This document shows positions 40,916 to 49,690 of a stretch of DNA of 56,695 nucleotides, piece after piece. The DNA comes from Muribaculaceae bacterium. Its GTDB lineage: Bacteria > Bacteroidota > Bacteroidia > Bacteroidales > Muribaculaceae. Every line of letters starts with the position of its first letter. Position 1 is the first letter of the stretch. Under the pieces are notes generated by a model. It did no database searches. It worked only from the letters and a program-made list of their open reading frames with translations, and was not told where the DNA came from. The translations under genes were made by a program, and so were the position numbers. The stretch is from NCBI GenBank assembly GCA_029061225.1, contig JAIDSM010000148.1:1-56695 (forward strand). The letters run 5' to 3'.

Positions 40916-43900
40916 CTATGCGGCTACGAATGGATAACGTTCATAGATATATTCGTAAAGTTTCTTTGAGTATGGTTCAATCTCGTTGATGTCGTAAGAC
41001 TCTGGAAGGTCTTGATAAAGAGTATCGTGTATAAGTTGACCAATTATTGCGGTGGTGGTGGCCTTCTCACGCCAGTTGTGTAGTGAGGCGATTCGATTCT
41101 TTACCATTACGAGTAGGTCAACCGACACTTTTTTAAGCTTATCAATGTCTGACTTAGATATGTCCTCTTTGAAAAGAAGATCATATATAGTCAGCTGTTC
41201 ATCATCCGTGAAACCCTCGAGTACAAATCTCTTTTCCTCTTGGTCGAGAGATTTGGATAGGTCAATAAGTGCCATAAATGTCTTTTCGATTGATGCACGG
41301 TCTTGCTCAGCATTGTACTCTTGAATTATACGCTGATATTCTTCATAGAAGTTAATGCGGTTAGGATTATTCCGAAGCATGGCATCGATGCGTTGCTTGA
41401 TAAGCTCGTCAATGTCCTTAAGTACGAGGTTTTGATGCTTCATCTTCGAAAATTCTTTGCGGAGAAGGTCAAAGTCAATCTTGCTTATGTCAAACTGACG
41501 TGAGCCCTTGAGGTTCCCGTCTGGTTTCGTACCAACTTCATCACTGATAATGTTGTGGATTGCCACAGACAAATCGGTGATGTCGGCACTCTTTCGCTTG
41601 GTTTGCAATTGAGCGTATATGGCGATGATAGCGTTCTTGTCAGCGAGAATCTTCGAGTCGGTAATATCGTCGTGAGTTATGAATTTCATCAATCGCTTAA
41701 TTGTTCCGCCATAAGTGCAATAAGTCTTACGCACTTCTGAGGTGGAACACATTAGATTGGCGGCGTCTTTAAGCAAAGCCATTTTAGTGAAATCCGTAGC
41801 GTTGACGAGGGATTCAAGGTCGAACCCTTGCTGAATAAGAAAAGCCTTGGCTCCTGTAATGGCTTCGAGAAGGTGACGTATTAACTCGTTCTTATCAACG
41901 GTTACATCTTCTCCACCACTTCCTTCTCCTCCGGAAGTGGTATAATCAGCAAGTGCTTTGCGGAGCGATTTGACGATGCCGATATAGTCGATGATGAGAC
42001 CGTTAGGTTTGCCGTCACACACACGGTTTGCGCGTGCTATAGTCTGCATTAATGTATGTGCTTTCAGTGGCTTATCAATGTAAAGACATGATAACGACTT
42101 AACGTCAAAGCCGGTAAGCCACATTGCACATACAAACACGATACGCAGAGGATTCTCGCGGTCTTTATATTCTTTGTCAAGCTCACGGGTTTCCATCTTC
42201 TCACGGTGAGGCTTTATGTTTTTACCCCACTTCTGGAAATATGCGATTTCGTTCTGCTCCTGCGAGATGACAACAGCCATTTCGGTCTCGCGCATCCATT
42301 TCAGTTTTCGATTCAGTTCTAGGACTTCTTGCTGATTGGTATTCTTGCTGATTTCATGTTCGAGATTGGCGATGGCTTCCTGCCAGTATTCCTGCACATA
42401 GTCGTACATCATCACGCAAGCGATACGACTTAGGCATACCATCATAGCTTTCCCACTTGTCCAAAGGTCGGTGTAATGCTGCACAAAATCTCGTGCAATC
42501 ATACGCAGACGCTTCTCTGAAAGAAGGAGGTGTATTTCCTTTGAAAATTCACGTTCGACCTTTTCTTCTTGAGATGGGTCAAGATCAGCATCTTGTATTG
42601 CTGCGAGTATTTTGGTATTTATGGCATCACTCTGCAATTCTTTCAATTTCTCGCCGCGATTCTCATAGAATAACGGCACTGTAGCATGGTCATCTACAGC
42701 TCTCTTGAAGTCATAGATTGAAATATAGTCGCCAAAAGTGCGCGTCGTGATGTTGTCATCCTTGAAAATCGGAGTACCGGTAAAGCCAATGCGATGTGCT
42801 GTAGGGAGAAGATGCATCATATTCTCGGCATAAGTACCGTTTTGAGTTCGATGCGCCTCATCGCTCATAAGAACAATGTCATGCTCTGGAATGTAAGGAG
42901 TGGCATTAGGCTTATTGAATTTATGAATAAGAGTGAAGATATACGAAGGATTATCTTTCAGACGATCGATGAGGTTCTGACCGCTTGATGCAATATAGTT
43001 CTTCGCTTCTCCACCTATCAATCCGCAATTTACGAAAAGCTCAGAAATCTGAGTATTCAGTTCTTCGCGGTCGGTCAGCACAACGAATGTAGGGCTACCC
43101 TCAAATTTACGGTTGATTTTGCGAGCAAAGAAAACCATTGAATAACTCTTGCCGCTACCTTGTGTGTGCCAGAACACACCAAGTTTTCCATCCTTGAATT
43201 TTCGGTCACGATACGCCTCAATAGCTCGGTTCACTCCGAGATATTGGTGGTTGCGAGAAAGAATCTTTGTCGTGCGCCCCTCTGAATGGTCGTAAATTAT
43301 AAAGTTTTCAAGCAGGTCTAAGAACGTGCGCTTGTCGCACACACCGCGAAGCATGGTATCCAACTCAACGCTTCCAGCATCTTCCTCTTTCAGACGCTTC
43401 CATTCATGAAAAAACTCATATTTACTATCAAGCGTGCCAATCTTTGCCTCATATCCATTACTCAGCATCAGGAAAGCATTGTAATGAAATAATTGAGGTA
43501 TTGTGTCGAGATAATCTTTATAGTTGTTATTGTAAGCGTTTTCAACGTCAACGTCCACACCTTTGAGTTCTACGAAAAGAAGCGGAATACCGTTGACAAA
43601 TCCAACAATATCGGTGCGACGGCGATATAGAGAGCCGTGTATCTTCATTTCCTTAACTGCAAGGAAGTGATTATTGTCGGGATTATCAAAGTCTATCAGT
43701 CGGGCGGTAATGGTATTATTCTCGTGTCCGGGACGGCTGTCGGTAACTTCGATGCCATCACGAATCATCTTAAACTTCTCCTCATTGATTTGCATAATGG
43801 AGTTAGTGGCTGAATATGCCATAAACTTCATAAGCGCTTCCGAAAGCTGCTTATCTGTTAACCACGGATTAAGTCGTAGCAAGGCTTTTTCAAGATAGCG

Positions 43901-44059
43901 AGTCAGAACAACTTCTTTGTAAGAACTGCGTCCGAGCGTTCCATTTTGCCCCAGAGCCTCTTGGTTGTAGGCGAAAACTACGTCCCAACCGAGTTCATCG
44001 CGCAGAAGGTTTCCCGCGCTTTCCTGAACGAGTATATTTTCAGAATATTCGTGCGACAT
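40916..44059 (-). CDS. hsdR: type I restriction enzyme R subunit
   Basis: ATP-dependent DNA translocase and nuclease. The 1047-residue protein has a PD-(D/E)xK nuclease core (RTDIVGFVNG with Asp150, then FVELKG with Glu164 and Lys166). It also has SF2 helicase motifs: HTQGSGKSYSM (Walker A, 298-308), SDEAHRTQ, GFTGTP and TIARANRVCDG. The length fits. It starts 2 nt from the hsdS stop. All motifs expected for activity are intact. Confidence 0.96.
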   Translation of the reverse strand: MSHEYSENILVQESAGNLLRDELGWDVVFAYNQEALGQNGTLGRSSYKEVVLTRYLEKALLRLNPWLTDKQLSEALMKFMAYSATNSIMQINEEKFKMIRDGIEVTDSRPGHENNTITARLIDFDNPDNNHFLAVKEMKIHGSLYRRRTDIVGFVNGIPLLFVELKGVDVDVENAYNNNYKDYLDTIPQLFHYNAFLMLSNGYEAKIGTLDSKYEFFHEWKRLKEEDAGSVELDTMLRGVCDKRTFLDLLENFIIYDHSEGRTTKILSRNHQYLGVNRAIEAYRDRKFKDGKLGVFWHTQGSGKSYSMVFFARKINRKFEGSPTFVVLTDREELNTQISELFVNCGLIGGEAKNYIASSGQNLIDRLKDNPSYIFTLIHKFNKPNATPYIPEHDIVLMSDEAHRTQNGTYAENMMHLLPTAHRIGFTGTPIFKDDNITTRTFGDYISIYDFKRAVDDHATVPLFYENRGEKLKELQSDAINTKILAAIQDADLDPSQEEKVEREFSKEIHLLLSEKRLRMIARDFVQHYTDLWTSGKAMMVCLSRIACVMMYDYVQEYWQEAIANLEHEISKNTNQQEVLELNRKLKWMRETEMAVVISQEQNEIAYFQKWGKNIKPHREKMETRELDKEYKDRENPLRIVFVCAMWLTGFDVKSLSCLYIDKPLKAHTLMQTIARANRVCDGKPNGLIIDYIGIVKSLRKALADYTTSGGEGSGGEDVTVDKNELIRHLLEAITGAKAFLIQQGFDLESLVNATDFTKMALLKDAANLMCSTSEVRKTYCTYGGTIKRLMKFITHDDITDSKILADKNAIIAIYAQLQTKRKSADITDLSVAIHNIISDEVGTKPDGNLKGSRQFDISKIDFDLLRKEFSKMKHQNLVLKDIDELIKQRIDAMLRNNPNRINFYEEYQRIIQEYNAEQDRASIEKTFMALIDLSKSLDQEEKRFVLEGFTDDEQLTIYDLLFKEDISKSDIDKLKKVSVDLLVMVKNRIASLHNWREKATTTAIIGQLIHDTLYQDLPESYDINEIEPYSKKLYEYIYERYPFVAA

Positions 44060-44061
44060 AG

Positions 44062-45258
44062 TTATACATTTATTTCAATTTGACCGGAGATGAGACGTGG
44101 AAGAAGCATATCACGCACTTCAACTAAATTACGTAATTCTTTATCAATGATGGCTAATTGATTATCATATGTTCTAACCATATCGCAAAACATTCTCATA
44201 GTTATGTCTGATGGATTTAATACTTTGACATTCTTTAGTTGTTCCTTATTTATTGAAGAAAATATGGTACCATTACCCATAACATCGTCTTTGTAAAAGA
44301 AATGTTTAAGGTGATGATACAAGAAAGGCTGCATATTATCTTTGTGTTTAATAGAAGCAACACCTCTTCCTAACGCTATTTTTTCTAATGTTAAGTTTAT
44401 TCTTCCAACAGGAGCTCTCACACTAAATAATATACTATTTGCAGGAGCTTCCTTTGTCCATTTACTAGTATATGTATTATTAACTACGTAAATATTCCCG
44501 AAAGAAGAGACTCCTTGATGAAACGGTAGACCTATCTTTTCATTATTATAAAAGGATGATGCAGGACTTTGCCCCATAATTATATCTGCAACATTGTCGA
44601 GTGTGGTAAACGACCAACCATCGGGCAAGCCATTTTCGCCTGTTGAAGTAGTTTCATGGCCAGGAAAACGCAGGTCAACGAACCATTCACGATAAAGGCG
44701 CTGGGCGGCTTCTTCAAGAAAGGCAATCTGCTTTTTGCAGTTGTCTATCATATCGTCGTATGCCGAGAGGATTGAAGCAATTTTATCCTGAACTTCTTTT
44801 GGGGGTAATGGAACAGATGCCATTGCTAATCGCGACTGACTTAAGTTTTGAATATTAGCGCCAACAGATGTATTAGATAGTTGCCTCCTAAAACTCGGAC
44901 TCTTGAAAAGATATAGGAAATATCGGGGATTTGCGTAAATCGTGTTTTTGAACCGGCAACGAATACAAAAACCGGAAAAATATAATTTTTCAGATGTATG
45001 CGGAATAATCATACATCTACCAACTAAATCCTTATTCCCATTTGATCGAACAAAGATTATGTCGTTTTCTTTCAATCTCGCAGATTCCTTTACTGCATCA
45101 ATAGCAACTTCGGCTAAACTATCTATAATAGGTATAGAATAATCTTTAAAATCAGAGACTCCAATAATTTTGACACCAGCTCGATATGCGCTTTTATCAA
45201 AATTCAAACCGTTCGCAAATTCTGCAATTTCGCCAAGTTTTACAGTCTTTATTTCCAT
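44062..45258 (-). CDS. hsdS: type I restriction enzyme S (specificity) subunit
   Basis: The 398-residue protein has two target-recognition halves, each ending in a conserved helical spacer: PPKEVQDKIASILSAYDDMI near 150-170, and FCDMVRTYDNQLAI followed by RDMLLPRLISGQIEI at the C-terminus. The recognition segments are AT-rich, as usual for exchangeable hsdS domains. There is a single copy and no nearby recombinase or partial hsdS, so no shuffling is visible here. It overlaps hsdM by 10 nt. Confidence 0.95.
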   Translation of the reverse strand: MEIKTVKLGEIAEFANGLNFDKSAYRAGVKIIGVSDFKDYSIPIIDSLAEVAIDAVKESARLKENDIIFVRSNGNKDLVGRCMIIPHTSEKLYFSGFCIRCRFKNTIYANPRYFLYLFKSPSFRRQLSNTSVGANIQNLSQSRLAMASVPLPPKEVQDKIASILSAYDDMIDNCKKQIAFLEEAAQRLYREWFVDLRFPGHETTSTGENGLPDGWSFTTLDNVADIIMGQSPASSFYNNEKIGLPFHQGVSSFGNIYVVNNTYTSKWTKEAPANSILFSVRAPVGRINLTLEKIALGRGVASIKHKDNMQPFLYHHLKHFFYKDDVMGNGTIFSSINKEQLKNVKVLNPSDITMRMFCDMVRTYDNQLAIIDKELRNLVEVRDMLLPRLISGQIEINV

Positions 45259-47135
45259 AGCAGCGACTCGTTTGCTTTAATGATTGCAAATATTTCAGCA
45301 GACTGTTTCTGCAACTTCTCCAACTCGGCATGTATTTCTTTCATGCGAGTAGTAAAGTCCACGCCATCGTCAGCGACTTCTTCAGCACCGGTGTAAGCAC
45401 CGGGAGTAAGGGAGAATTGCTTTGCTTCAATATCCTCGATAGAAGCGATTCTGCACAAGCCGGGAATATCACGATATTCGCCTTTTTCACCGAATTTGTC
45501 AGCAAGCCACACGAATTGAGTAGCCATCTCCACAACGGACTCCAGTTCGGAAATGGTTGCTTCAAGTTCCGCCAGTTCTTCTTTAAGCGGCTCTTTATCT
45601 TTACGTTTCTTTGTCGTTTTTATTTTAGTTGCAAGTTCCTTTTGCTGCGATTTTAATTCCGCAAGTTTCTCTGAAAAACGATTGTGAGCATCAGCACATG
45701 TCGAGACTTCGGCATCAATATCAAATACATGGAAATTCTCGTTAAGTGCGAGAACGTAACTTGATATCAGGGCTTGATACTTGTCGATTTCTCCACGATA
45801 AAGCCAAACGATGGCGTTTAGATTTTTCATCTGCCATTCGTTCCATTCATTGAGAGTCTTGTCAATTACCGTATAGTAATTACGAGCATCAATGAAAAGA
45901 ACCTTGTCACGGATAGCCTCGCCTTTGTTTTTGTCAAAGAACCAAAGAGTGCAAGGCAGGGAAAGAGTATAGAAGAAATTGTTGGCTACCGATATAAGGC
46001 AATCAACATTGCCGGAGCGAACAAGTTGTTCCCGGATTGACTTATCTTTACTCTGTGAGTCAGTTGCCGACGATGCCATAACGAATCCGGCTCGACCGGT
46101 TTCGTTAAGGAAGGAGTAGAAATACTGAATCCAGAGATAGTTGGCATTGCTGATTTCGTCAGCCTTATTGACTGATGGGAGACCGAAAGGCAGACGATCC
46201 ATATTGGCAGATGCGGTAGCCGAGTCAACGCCATTGACGTTGAATGGAGGATTTGCCATTACAAAATCGCAACTGCCGAGCAGATTGTGAGAATCGTATG
46301 CGTAAGTGTTTGCCTCATCGCCACTCTTGATTTTGGCATTGAGACCATGAACGGCCATATTCATTAAGCAAAGGTGAGCGTTAAAGTCAGCCTTCTCCTG
46401 TCCGTAGAAAGTGAGTGCTGAGTTAGCATTCATACCTTTGGAATTGACAAAATCGCCGGATTGTACAAACATACCGCCACTACCACAAGCAGGATCGAGT
46501 ACGGTGCCGTGCTTGGGTTCGATGATATTCACTATCATCTGAACTAAAGATTTCGGGGTGAAGAACGCACCGTCATCATCTGCTACGCTCTTGGCAAATT
46601 TCCCGGTGAAGTATTCAAAGATGCGCCCCAAAATATCGCCACCGACATCTTCGAGTTTATCGTTATTGAAAATGCGAAGAAGTTTGGCGAGGAGTTCGTT
46701 AGAGAAGTCGTTATAAGTTTTGGGAAGTATCCCTTTCAGATGTTCGCTCTGCTGCTCTATAAGGCGCATAGAGTAGTTGACTACATCTCCGAGTTTTGAA
46801 AGCAATCGCCCTTCTTCGTCTGTTACGTTCGCAGAGGCAATATTCTCAGGAAGATTTAATAGAAAATCATATTGAGCCTCACGTGGAAGATATAACGCAC
46901 TCTTGGCTTGAAAATCACGTTCAGTAACAGGTAAAGGTACACCGTTGCGTTTTGGTCGGTCTATTAGCAATTCTGATTCTACTTTCTTAAATCTGCCATA
47001 GGCATATTTGAGAAAAATGAGACCAAGCACCGGCATACAATACTGGTTTGAGTTAAGTTTGGAGTTTGCTCTGAGAGTATCGGCTGATGCCCAAAGGTCT
47101 TCTTCCAATTGCTTTATAGAGGATTGATTTGCCAT
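45249..47135 (-). CDS. hsdM: type I restriction enzyme M (methyltransferase) subunit
   Basis: Adenine-N6 DNA methyltransferase. The 628-residue protein has an N-terminal HsdM helical domain, the SAM-binding motif LDPACGSGGMF (213-223) and catalytic NPPF (295-298). The C-terminal region (about 480-540) is a coiled coil with Lys/Glu-rich pattern. It starts 3 nt after the stop of the XRE regulator, so it is translated with it. Confidence 0.96.
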   Translation of the reverse strand: MANQSSIKQLEEDLWASADTLRANSKLNSNQYCMPVLGLIFLKYAYGRFKKVESELLIDRPKRNGVPLPVTERDFQAKSALYLPREAQYDFLLNLPENIASANVTDEEGRLLSKLGDVVNYSMRLIEQQSEHLKGILPKTYNDFSNELLAKLLRIFNNDKLEDVGGDILGRIFEYFTGKFAKSVADDDGAFFTPKSLVQMIVNIIEPKHGTVLDPACGSGGMFVQSGDFVNSKGMNANSALTFYGQEKADFNAHLCLMNMAVHGLNAKIKSGDEANTYAYDSHNLLGSCDFVMANPPFNVNGVDSATASANMDRLPFGLPSVNKADEISNANYLWIQYFYSFLNETGRAGFVMASSATDSQSKDKSIREQLVRSGNVDCLISVANNFFYTLSLPCTLWFFDKNKGEAIRDKVLFIDARNYYTVIDKTLNEWNEWQMKNLNAIVWLYRGEIDKYQALISSYVLALNENFHVFDIDAEVSTCADAHNRFSEKLAELKSQQKELATKIKTTKKRKDKEPLKEELAELEATISELESVVEMATQFVWLADKFGEKGEYRDIPGLCRIASIEDIEAKQFSLTPGAYTGAEEVADDGVDFTTRMKEIHAELEKLQKQSAEIFAIIKANESLLWK

Positions 47136-47137
47136 AT

Positions 47138-47371
47138 TTATTCTTCATTAATGCCATTGAGAAGTTGACCCGGTTCAACTTTTAGAATAGAAGCTATTTT
47201 TATGAGCATTTCAAGGGATGGTTGTGCGGTATTAGAACACCAGCGAGAAACTGTTGCTTCATTCTTTCCTAACTGCTCAGCAAGCCATTTGCCTTTGCGA
47301 TTTTGCTCCACTAAAACGACCTTTAAACGGTTTATTCGTTCCGGTTCTATTTCTGTTCTATATGTTGACAT
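47138..47371 (-). CDS. XRE-family helix-turn-helix regulator
   Basis: The 77-residue protein from ATG 47371 (MSTYRTEIEPERINRLK) has one HTH: WLAEQLGKNEATVSRWCSNTAQPSL. The open frame continues to 47464, but the promoter box at 47396-47403 lies inside that extension, so the shorter start is preferred. It is the first gene of the restriction operon and is likely its controller, by analogy with small regulators of restriction systems. Leader length is about 20 nt. Confidence 0.9.
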   Translation of the reverse strand: MSTYRTEIEPERINRLKVVLVEQNRKGKWLAEQLGKNEATVSRWCSNTAQPSLEMLIKIASILKVEPGQLLNGINEE

Positions 47372-47395
47372 GTGATAATTTCTTGATGTAATATG

Positions 47396-47403
47396 CAAAG
47401 TTA
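47396..47403 (-). promoter_or_regulatory. promoter box of the restriction/defence operon
   Basis: The minus strand reads TAACTTTG. It is the only good box seen upstream of the eight-gene block, and the genes downstream are separated by at most 60 nt, which suggests one transcript to about 34635. Confidence 0.65.
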
Positions 47404-47447
47404 CAAAGAAAAATCGGATTAGGCAAGAGCCTGTGCACGAAAACAGT

Positions 47448-47490
47448 AGGTCTACACCCGACAAATATCACATTTATCGGGTGTAGACCT
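47448..47490. terminator. perfect 14-bp inverted repeat
   Basis: AGGTCTACACCCGA (47448-47461) is repeated in inverted form at 47477-47490, with a 15-nt loop. T-runs flank it (gttttt on the plus side, tgtttt on the minus side). It separates the small ORF at 47502 from the restriction promoter. It could be a terminator or an operator-like site. Confidence 0.65.
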
Positions 47491-47501
47491 GTTTTTGGCT
47501 G

Positions 47502-47621
47502 TTATTTGTCTTCGTGGAGGCCTTTCCGGTGCTCGAGGGTGTAGGTTTGGATAAGGGAGTAGCTGTAGTCTTCCGGTTTGTCCACAATTGCGCCGCTTGT
47601 CACGACCCCATCTTCTTCCAT
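47502..47621 (-). CDS. 39-codon ORF, possible remnant or small protein
   Basis: ATG at 47621 to TAA at 47502 encodes 39 residues with a natural composition (SGAIVDKPEDYSYSLIQTYT and LEHRKGLHEDK). The sequence continues coding-like for seven codons upstream before a TAG. It could be the surviving end of a decayed gene or a genuine small protein. The hairpin at 47448-47490 follows 11 nt after the stop. No family was recognised. Confidence 0.4.
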   Translation of the reverse strand: MEEDGVVTSGAIVDKPEDYSYSLIQTYTLEHRKGLHEDK

Positions 47622-48640
47622 GGGCTTGTCCGCTCTCTTTACCTACAAGGGAAAATCTTCTACAAATGAGGAATCATCGGCAATTCAGTCAGCTCAGCCA
47701 TTATCCCCAATATTTTCCTGATTCCGGAGGGTCTGAGATAGTAGCCGCGCATGCTCGGCCTCACCCAAAATCGCGCAGCAGGTCTGTCGAAGGTGAAATT
47801 CAACTGAAGACTGATCGCTGACAACGCCGACAGCGCCGACAACGATGACAACTTTCTCAAGATAAGGCCCAGACGCATTGAAAGCATATTAACTTTGCAG
47901 TCGGAAACAAGATCCAACGGTCTCCGCTCCTATGGTGAGCCTGCTTCCGGGCCAACCGCGGCAGCCTACCATCGAAGGCGTCATCCTCAGAGGAGGAGTC
48001 GCGTGCGGAGCATGAATGAAAATGGCTGAGCCGACATGAGCTGCTATATGAGACAGACAAGTCATCCGGCATGCGGTAATCACTCATTTATAATTGATTG
48101 ATTCTTAATCTTTAATAATTAATCTTTAATCTTTGGATGGACTTTCCTCACGGTGGCCTGAGACCCACACGCGTTCGCACCGTGCTATCGCCAGCAGAAC
48201 AGTGCCAATCGATGAAAACGACGACAACGTTGACAACGATGAAAACTGCTCTCCGAGCCATAGAAAGAGTACAATGACATATTGCCACAATCCCGGCTGC
48301 AATACAAACCGCACGGTTTGTCCTCCGCTAAAGTCGCTTGCGACTTCATTCCGGAGGGCTTCCACGCAACAGACAGCCGCAAAGCCAATGCACCGACAAA
48401 TGCATCCGCGATGCCCATACGCCAGTATTGAGGTTCATTCACGCCCTCTGACGCCATGTCCATCCTGTGCATATATGCGTCCTTAATGCAAGGCCATGCA
48501 GTATTGAGGTCCACACGCGCCCTCTGCATCACCCTTCCATTCCCGACGTATCCGTCGTCTCAATGGGAGTGAGGTTTTCAACCTCCCCGCGCCGTCAGAT
48601 TAGTTCAAAACGATCCGTCCGCACCATTGTCCGACACCGT

Positions 48641-48689
48641 CGTAAAACATCAAACGTTCAACGTATAACGTCAAACGTACAACGTAAAA
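48641..48689. repeat. heptamer repeat CGTnnAA
   Basis: Seven successive units: cgtaaaa, catcaaa, cgttcaa, cgtataa, cgtcaaa, cgtacaa and cgtaaaa. Confidence 0.8.
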
Positions 48690-48755
48690 TGCATTGATTA
48701 AAAGAGTATCGACATTCGGGCCGGTGACATGACCGCATTCATCGCCTTGTACTCT

Positions 48756-48775
48756 CCCCGCCATAGGTGGCGGGG
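48756..48775. repeat. GC-rich palindrome
   Basis: CCCCGCCA, a TAGG loop and TGGCGGGG form an 8-bp stem in an otherwise AT-rich intergenic region. Single copy in this window. Confidence 0.5.
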
Positions 48776-48886
48776 CCAACGTCTAAAACCTGTTTTCATC
48801 ATAGACTTCGTTTTTTGATATCCTTAATATCAACTACGACAACGTTGATAATGATGGATACTGCTGCTACCCCTATCCTTACATAT

Positions 48887-48935
48887 AAAACGCGTAGATC
48901 TTGAGACTCACCAGTCTCGAATCTACGCGTTTTTT
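48887..48935 (+). terminator. long hairpin with T-run and no recognised gene upstream
   Basis: The left arm (48887-48908) pairs with 48913-48934 around CACC with one small bulge, then a run of five or six T. The orientation suits a plus-strand transcript, but no plus-strand protein gene was found before it. Confidence 0.65.
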
Positions 48936-49113
48936 CATATCCATCGTATTAGTGTTACTCACTGTTGAATCTTTCAATGGAAGGTTGTTTCTTTATCATC
49001 TGAATGATAGGTGTCGAGGTTATTGTTGATCTCCGCATTTGGTGTCCCTACGGTCTTTGACCAAAATCCGTGGGCATTCACTATGACGGAAGAAATGGTC
49101 TCCATGAAAAAAA

Positions 49114-49145
49114 TTTGGTCAATTCAATTTGATTTGTTAAATTTG
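49114..49145 (+). promoter_or_regulatory. consensus promoter of the Fur-family gene
   Basis: TTTG (49114-49117), a 20-nt spacer and TAAATTTG (49138-49145). The ATG begins 5 nt later at 49150, so the transcript is predicted to be leaderless or nearly so. Confidence 0.75.
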
Positions 49146-49149
49146 CAGT

Positions 49150-49584
49150 ATGACTCTAAATATCGATTCTATCGAGGCTGCCTTCACGCAGTTTCTCAAT
49201 GAGGGAAAGTACCGTAAGACTCCGGAGCGGTTCGCTATCCTGCGGAAAGCTATCGAACTGCATTCGCATTTCGAGGTCGATACGCTGCATATGGCTATCG
49301 AAAACGATGGATACCACGTCAGCCGCGCTACCGTATACAATACGGTGGAGCTGCTGGAGAAGGCCGGTATTCTGAAGAAGAATGTGTTCGGTCAGACTAC
49401 GGGGATCTATGAGGTGAACCATGACAATCATATTCATCTCGTATGCAAGCACTGCGGCATGATCCGCGAGATAGAGAACGATCATATCGCTTCTGAAGTG
49501 ATGATGCTCAAGCCCGACGATTTTACGCCGGAGAGTTTTGCGATAACGATATATGGAACATGCGGTTCCTGTAATGATAAATGA
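49150..49584 (+). CDS. Fur-family metal- or peroxide-responsive repressor
   Basis: The 144-residue protein has a winged helix (KYRKTPERFAILRKAIE, SRATVYNTVELLEKAGI), a metal-binding region (HFEVDTLHMAIE, NHDNHIHLVCKHCG) and a second CxxC (CGSC), giving the two cysteine pairs of a structural zinc site. Fur, PerR and Zur cannot be told apart from this sequence. The start at 49150 is the only ATG ahead of the conserved domain. It lies 106 nt upstream of the DUF1015 gene in the same direction. Confidence 0.92.
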   Translation: MTLNIDSIEAAFTQFLNEGKYRKTPERFAILRKAIELHSHFEVDTLHMAIENDGYHVSRATVYNTVELLEKAGILKKNVFGQTTGIYEVNHDNHIHLVCKHCGMIREIENDHIASEVMMLKPDDFTPESFAITIYGTCGSCNDK

Positions 49585-49686
49585 TTAATTATCAATGATC
49601 AATTATTGATGAGTAATGATTTATCATGATATAACATGATGTAGCTTGATTAATCTTGGATTTAAACATATAACTTAAAAACTTAA
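49575..49686. repeat. 7-nt periodic AT-rich spacer
   Basis: From the end of the Fur-family gene nearly to the next ATG the sequence falls into heptamers such as tgataaa, tgattaa, ttatcaa, tgatcaa, ttattga and tgagtaa. The first unit overlaps the stop codon region. Confidence 0.55.
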
Positions 49687-49690
49687 TATC

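Larger units (their letters stand above)
47622..49113. other. gene-poor, hairpin- and repeat-rich region
   Basis: About 1.5 kb holds no reading frame with convincing protein features on either strand. It contains 9-nt periodic repeats (47820-47855, 48211-48246, 48829-48855), 7-nt periodic repeats (48091-48132, 48641-48703), several hairpins (AAACCG/CGGTTT near 48307-48320, AGTCGC/GCGACT near 48331-48346, CCCCGCCA/TGGCGGGG at 48756-48775) and a strong plus-strand terminator at 48887-48935. Confidence 0.6.

Noticed and set aside
44062..45258. Phase-variable hsdS
   Set aside because: No second or partial hsdS, inverted repeats or recombinase gene lie nearby.
47660..47917. 85-codon minus-strand ORF with an LSALSALSAISL stretch
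   Set aside because: The repeat peptide comes from the 9-nt DNA repeat; the rest looks non-coding.
48133..48486. 117-codon plus-strand ORF before the terminator at 48887
   Set aside because: Composition (His, Arg, Ser, Thr, Cys, Pro) is typical of translated hairpin-rich non-coding DNA and there is no promoter box.
49011..49202. 63-codon plus-strand ORF overlapping the Fur-family promoter
   Set aside because: It crosses a strong promoter and the start of a clear gene in another frame.
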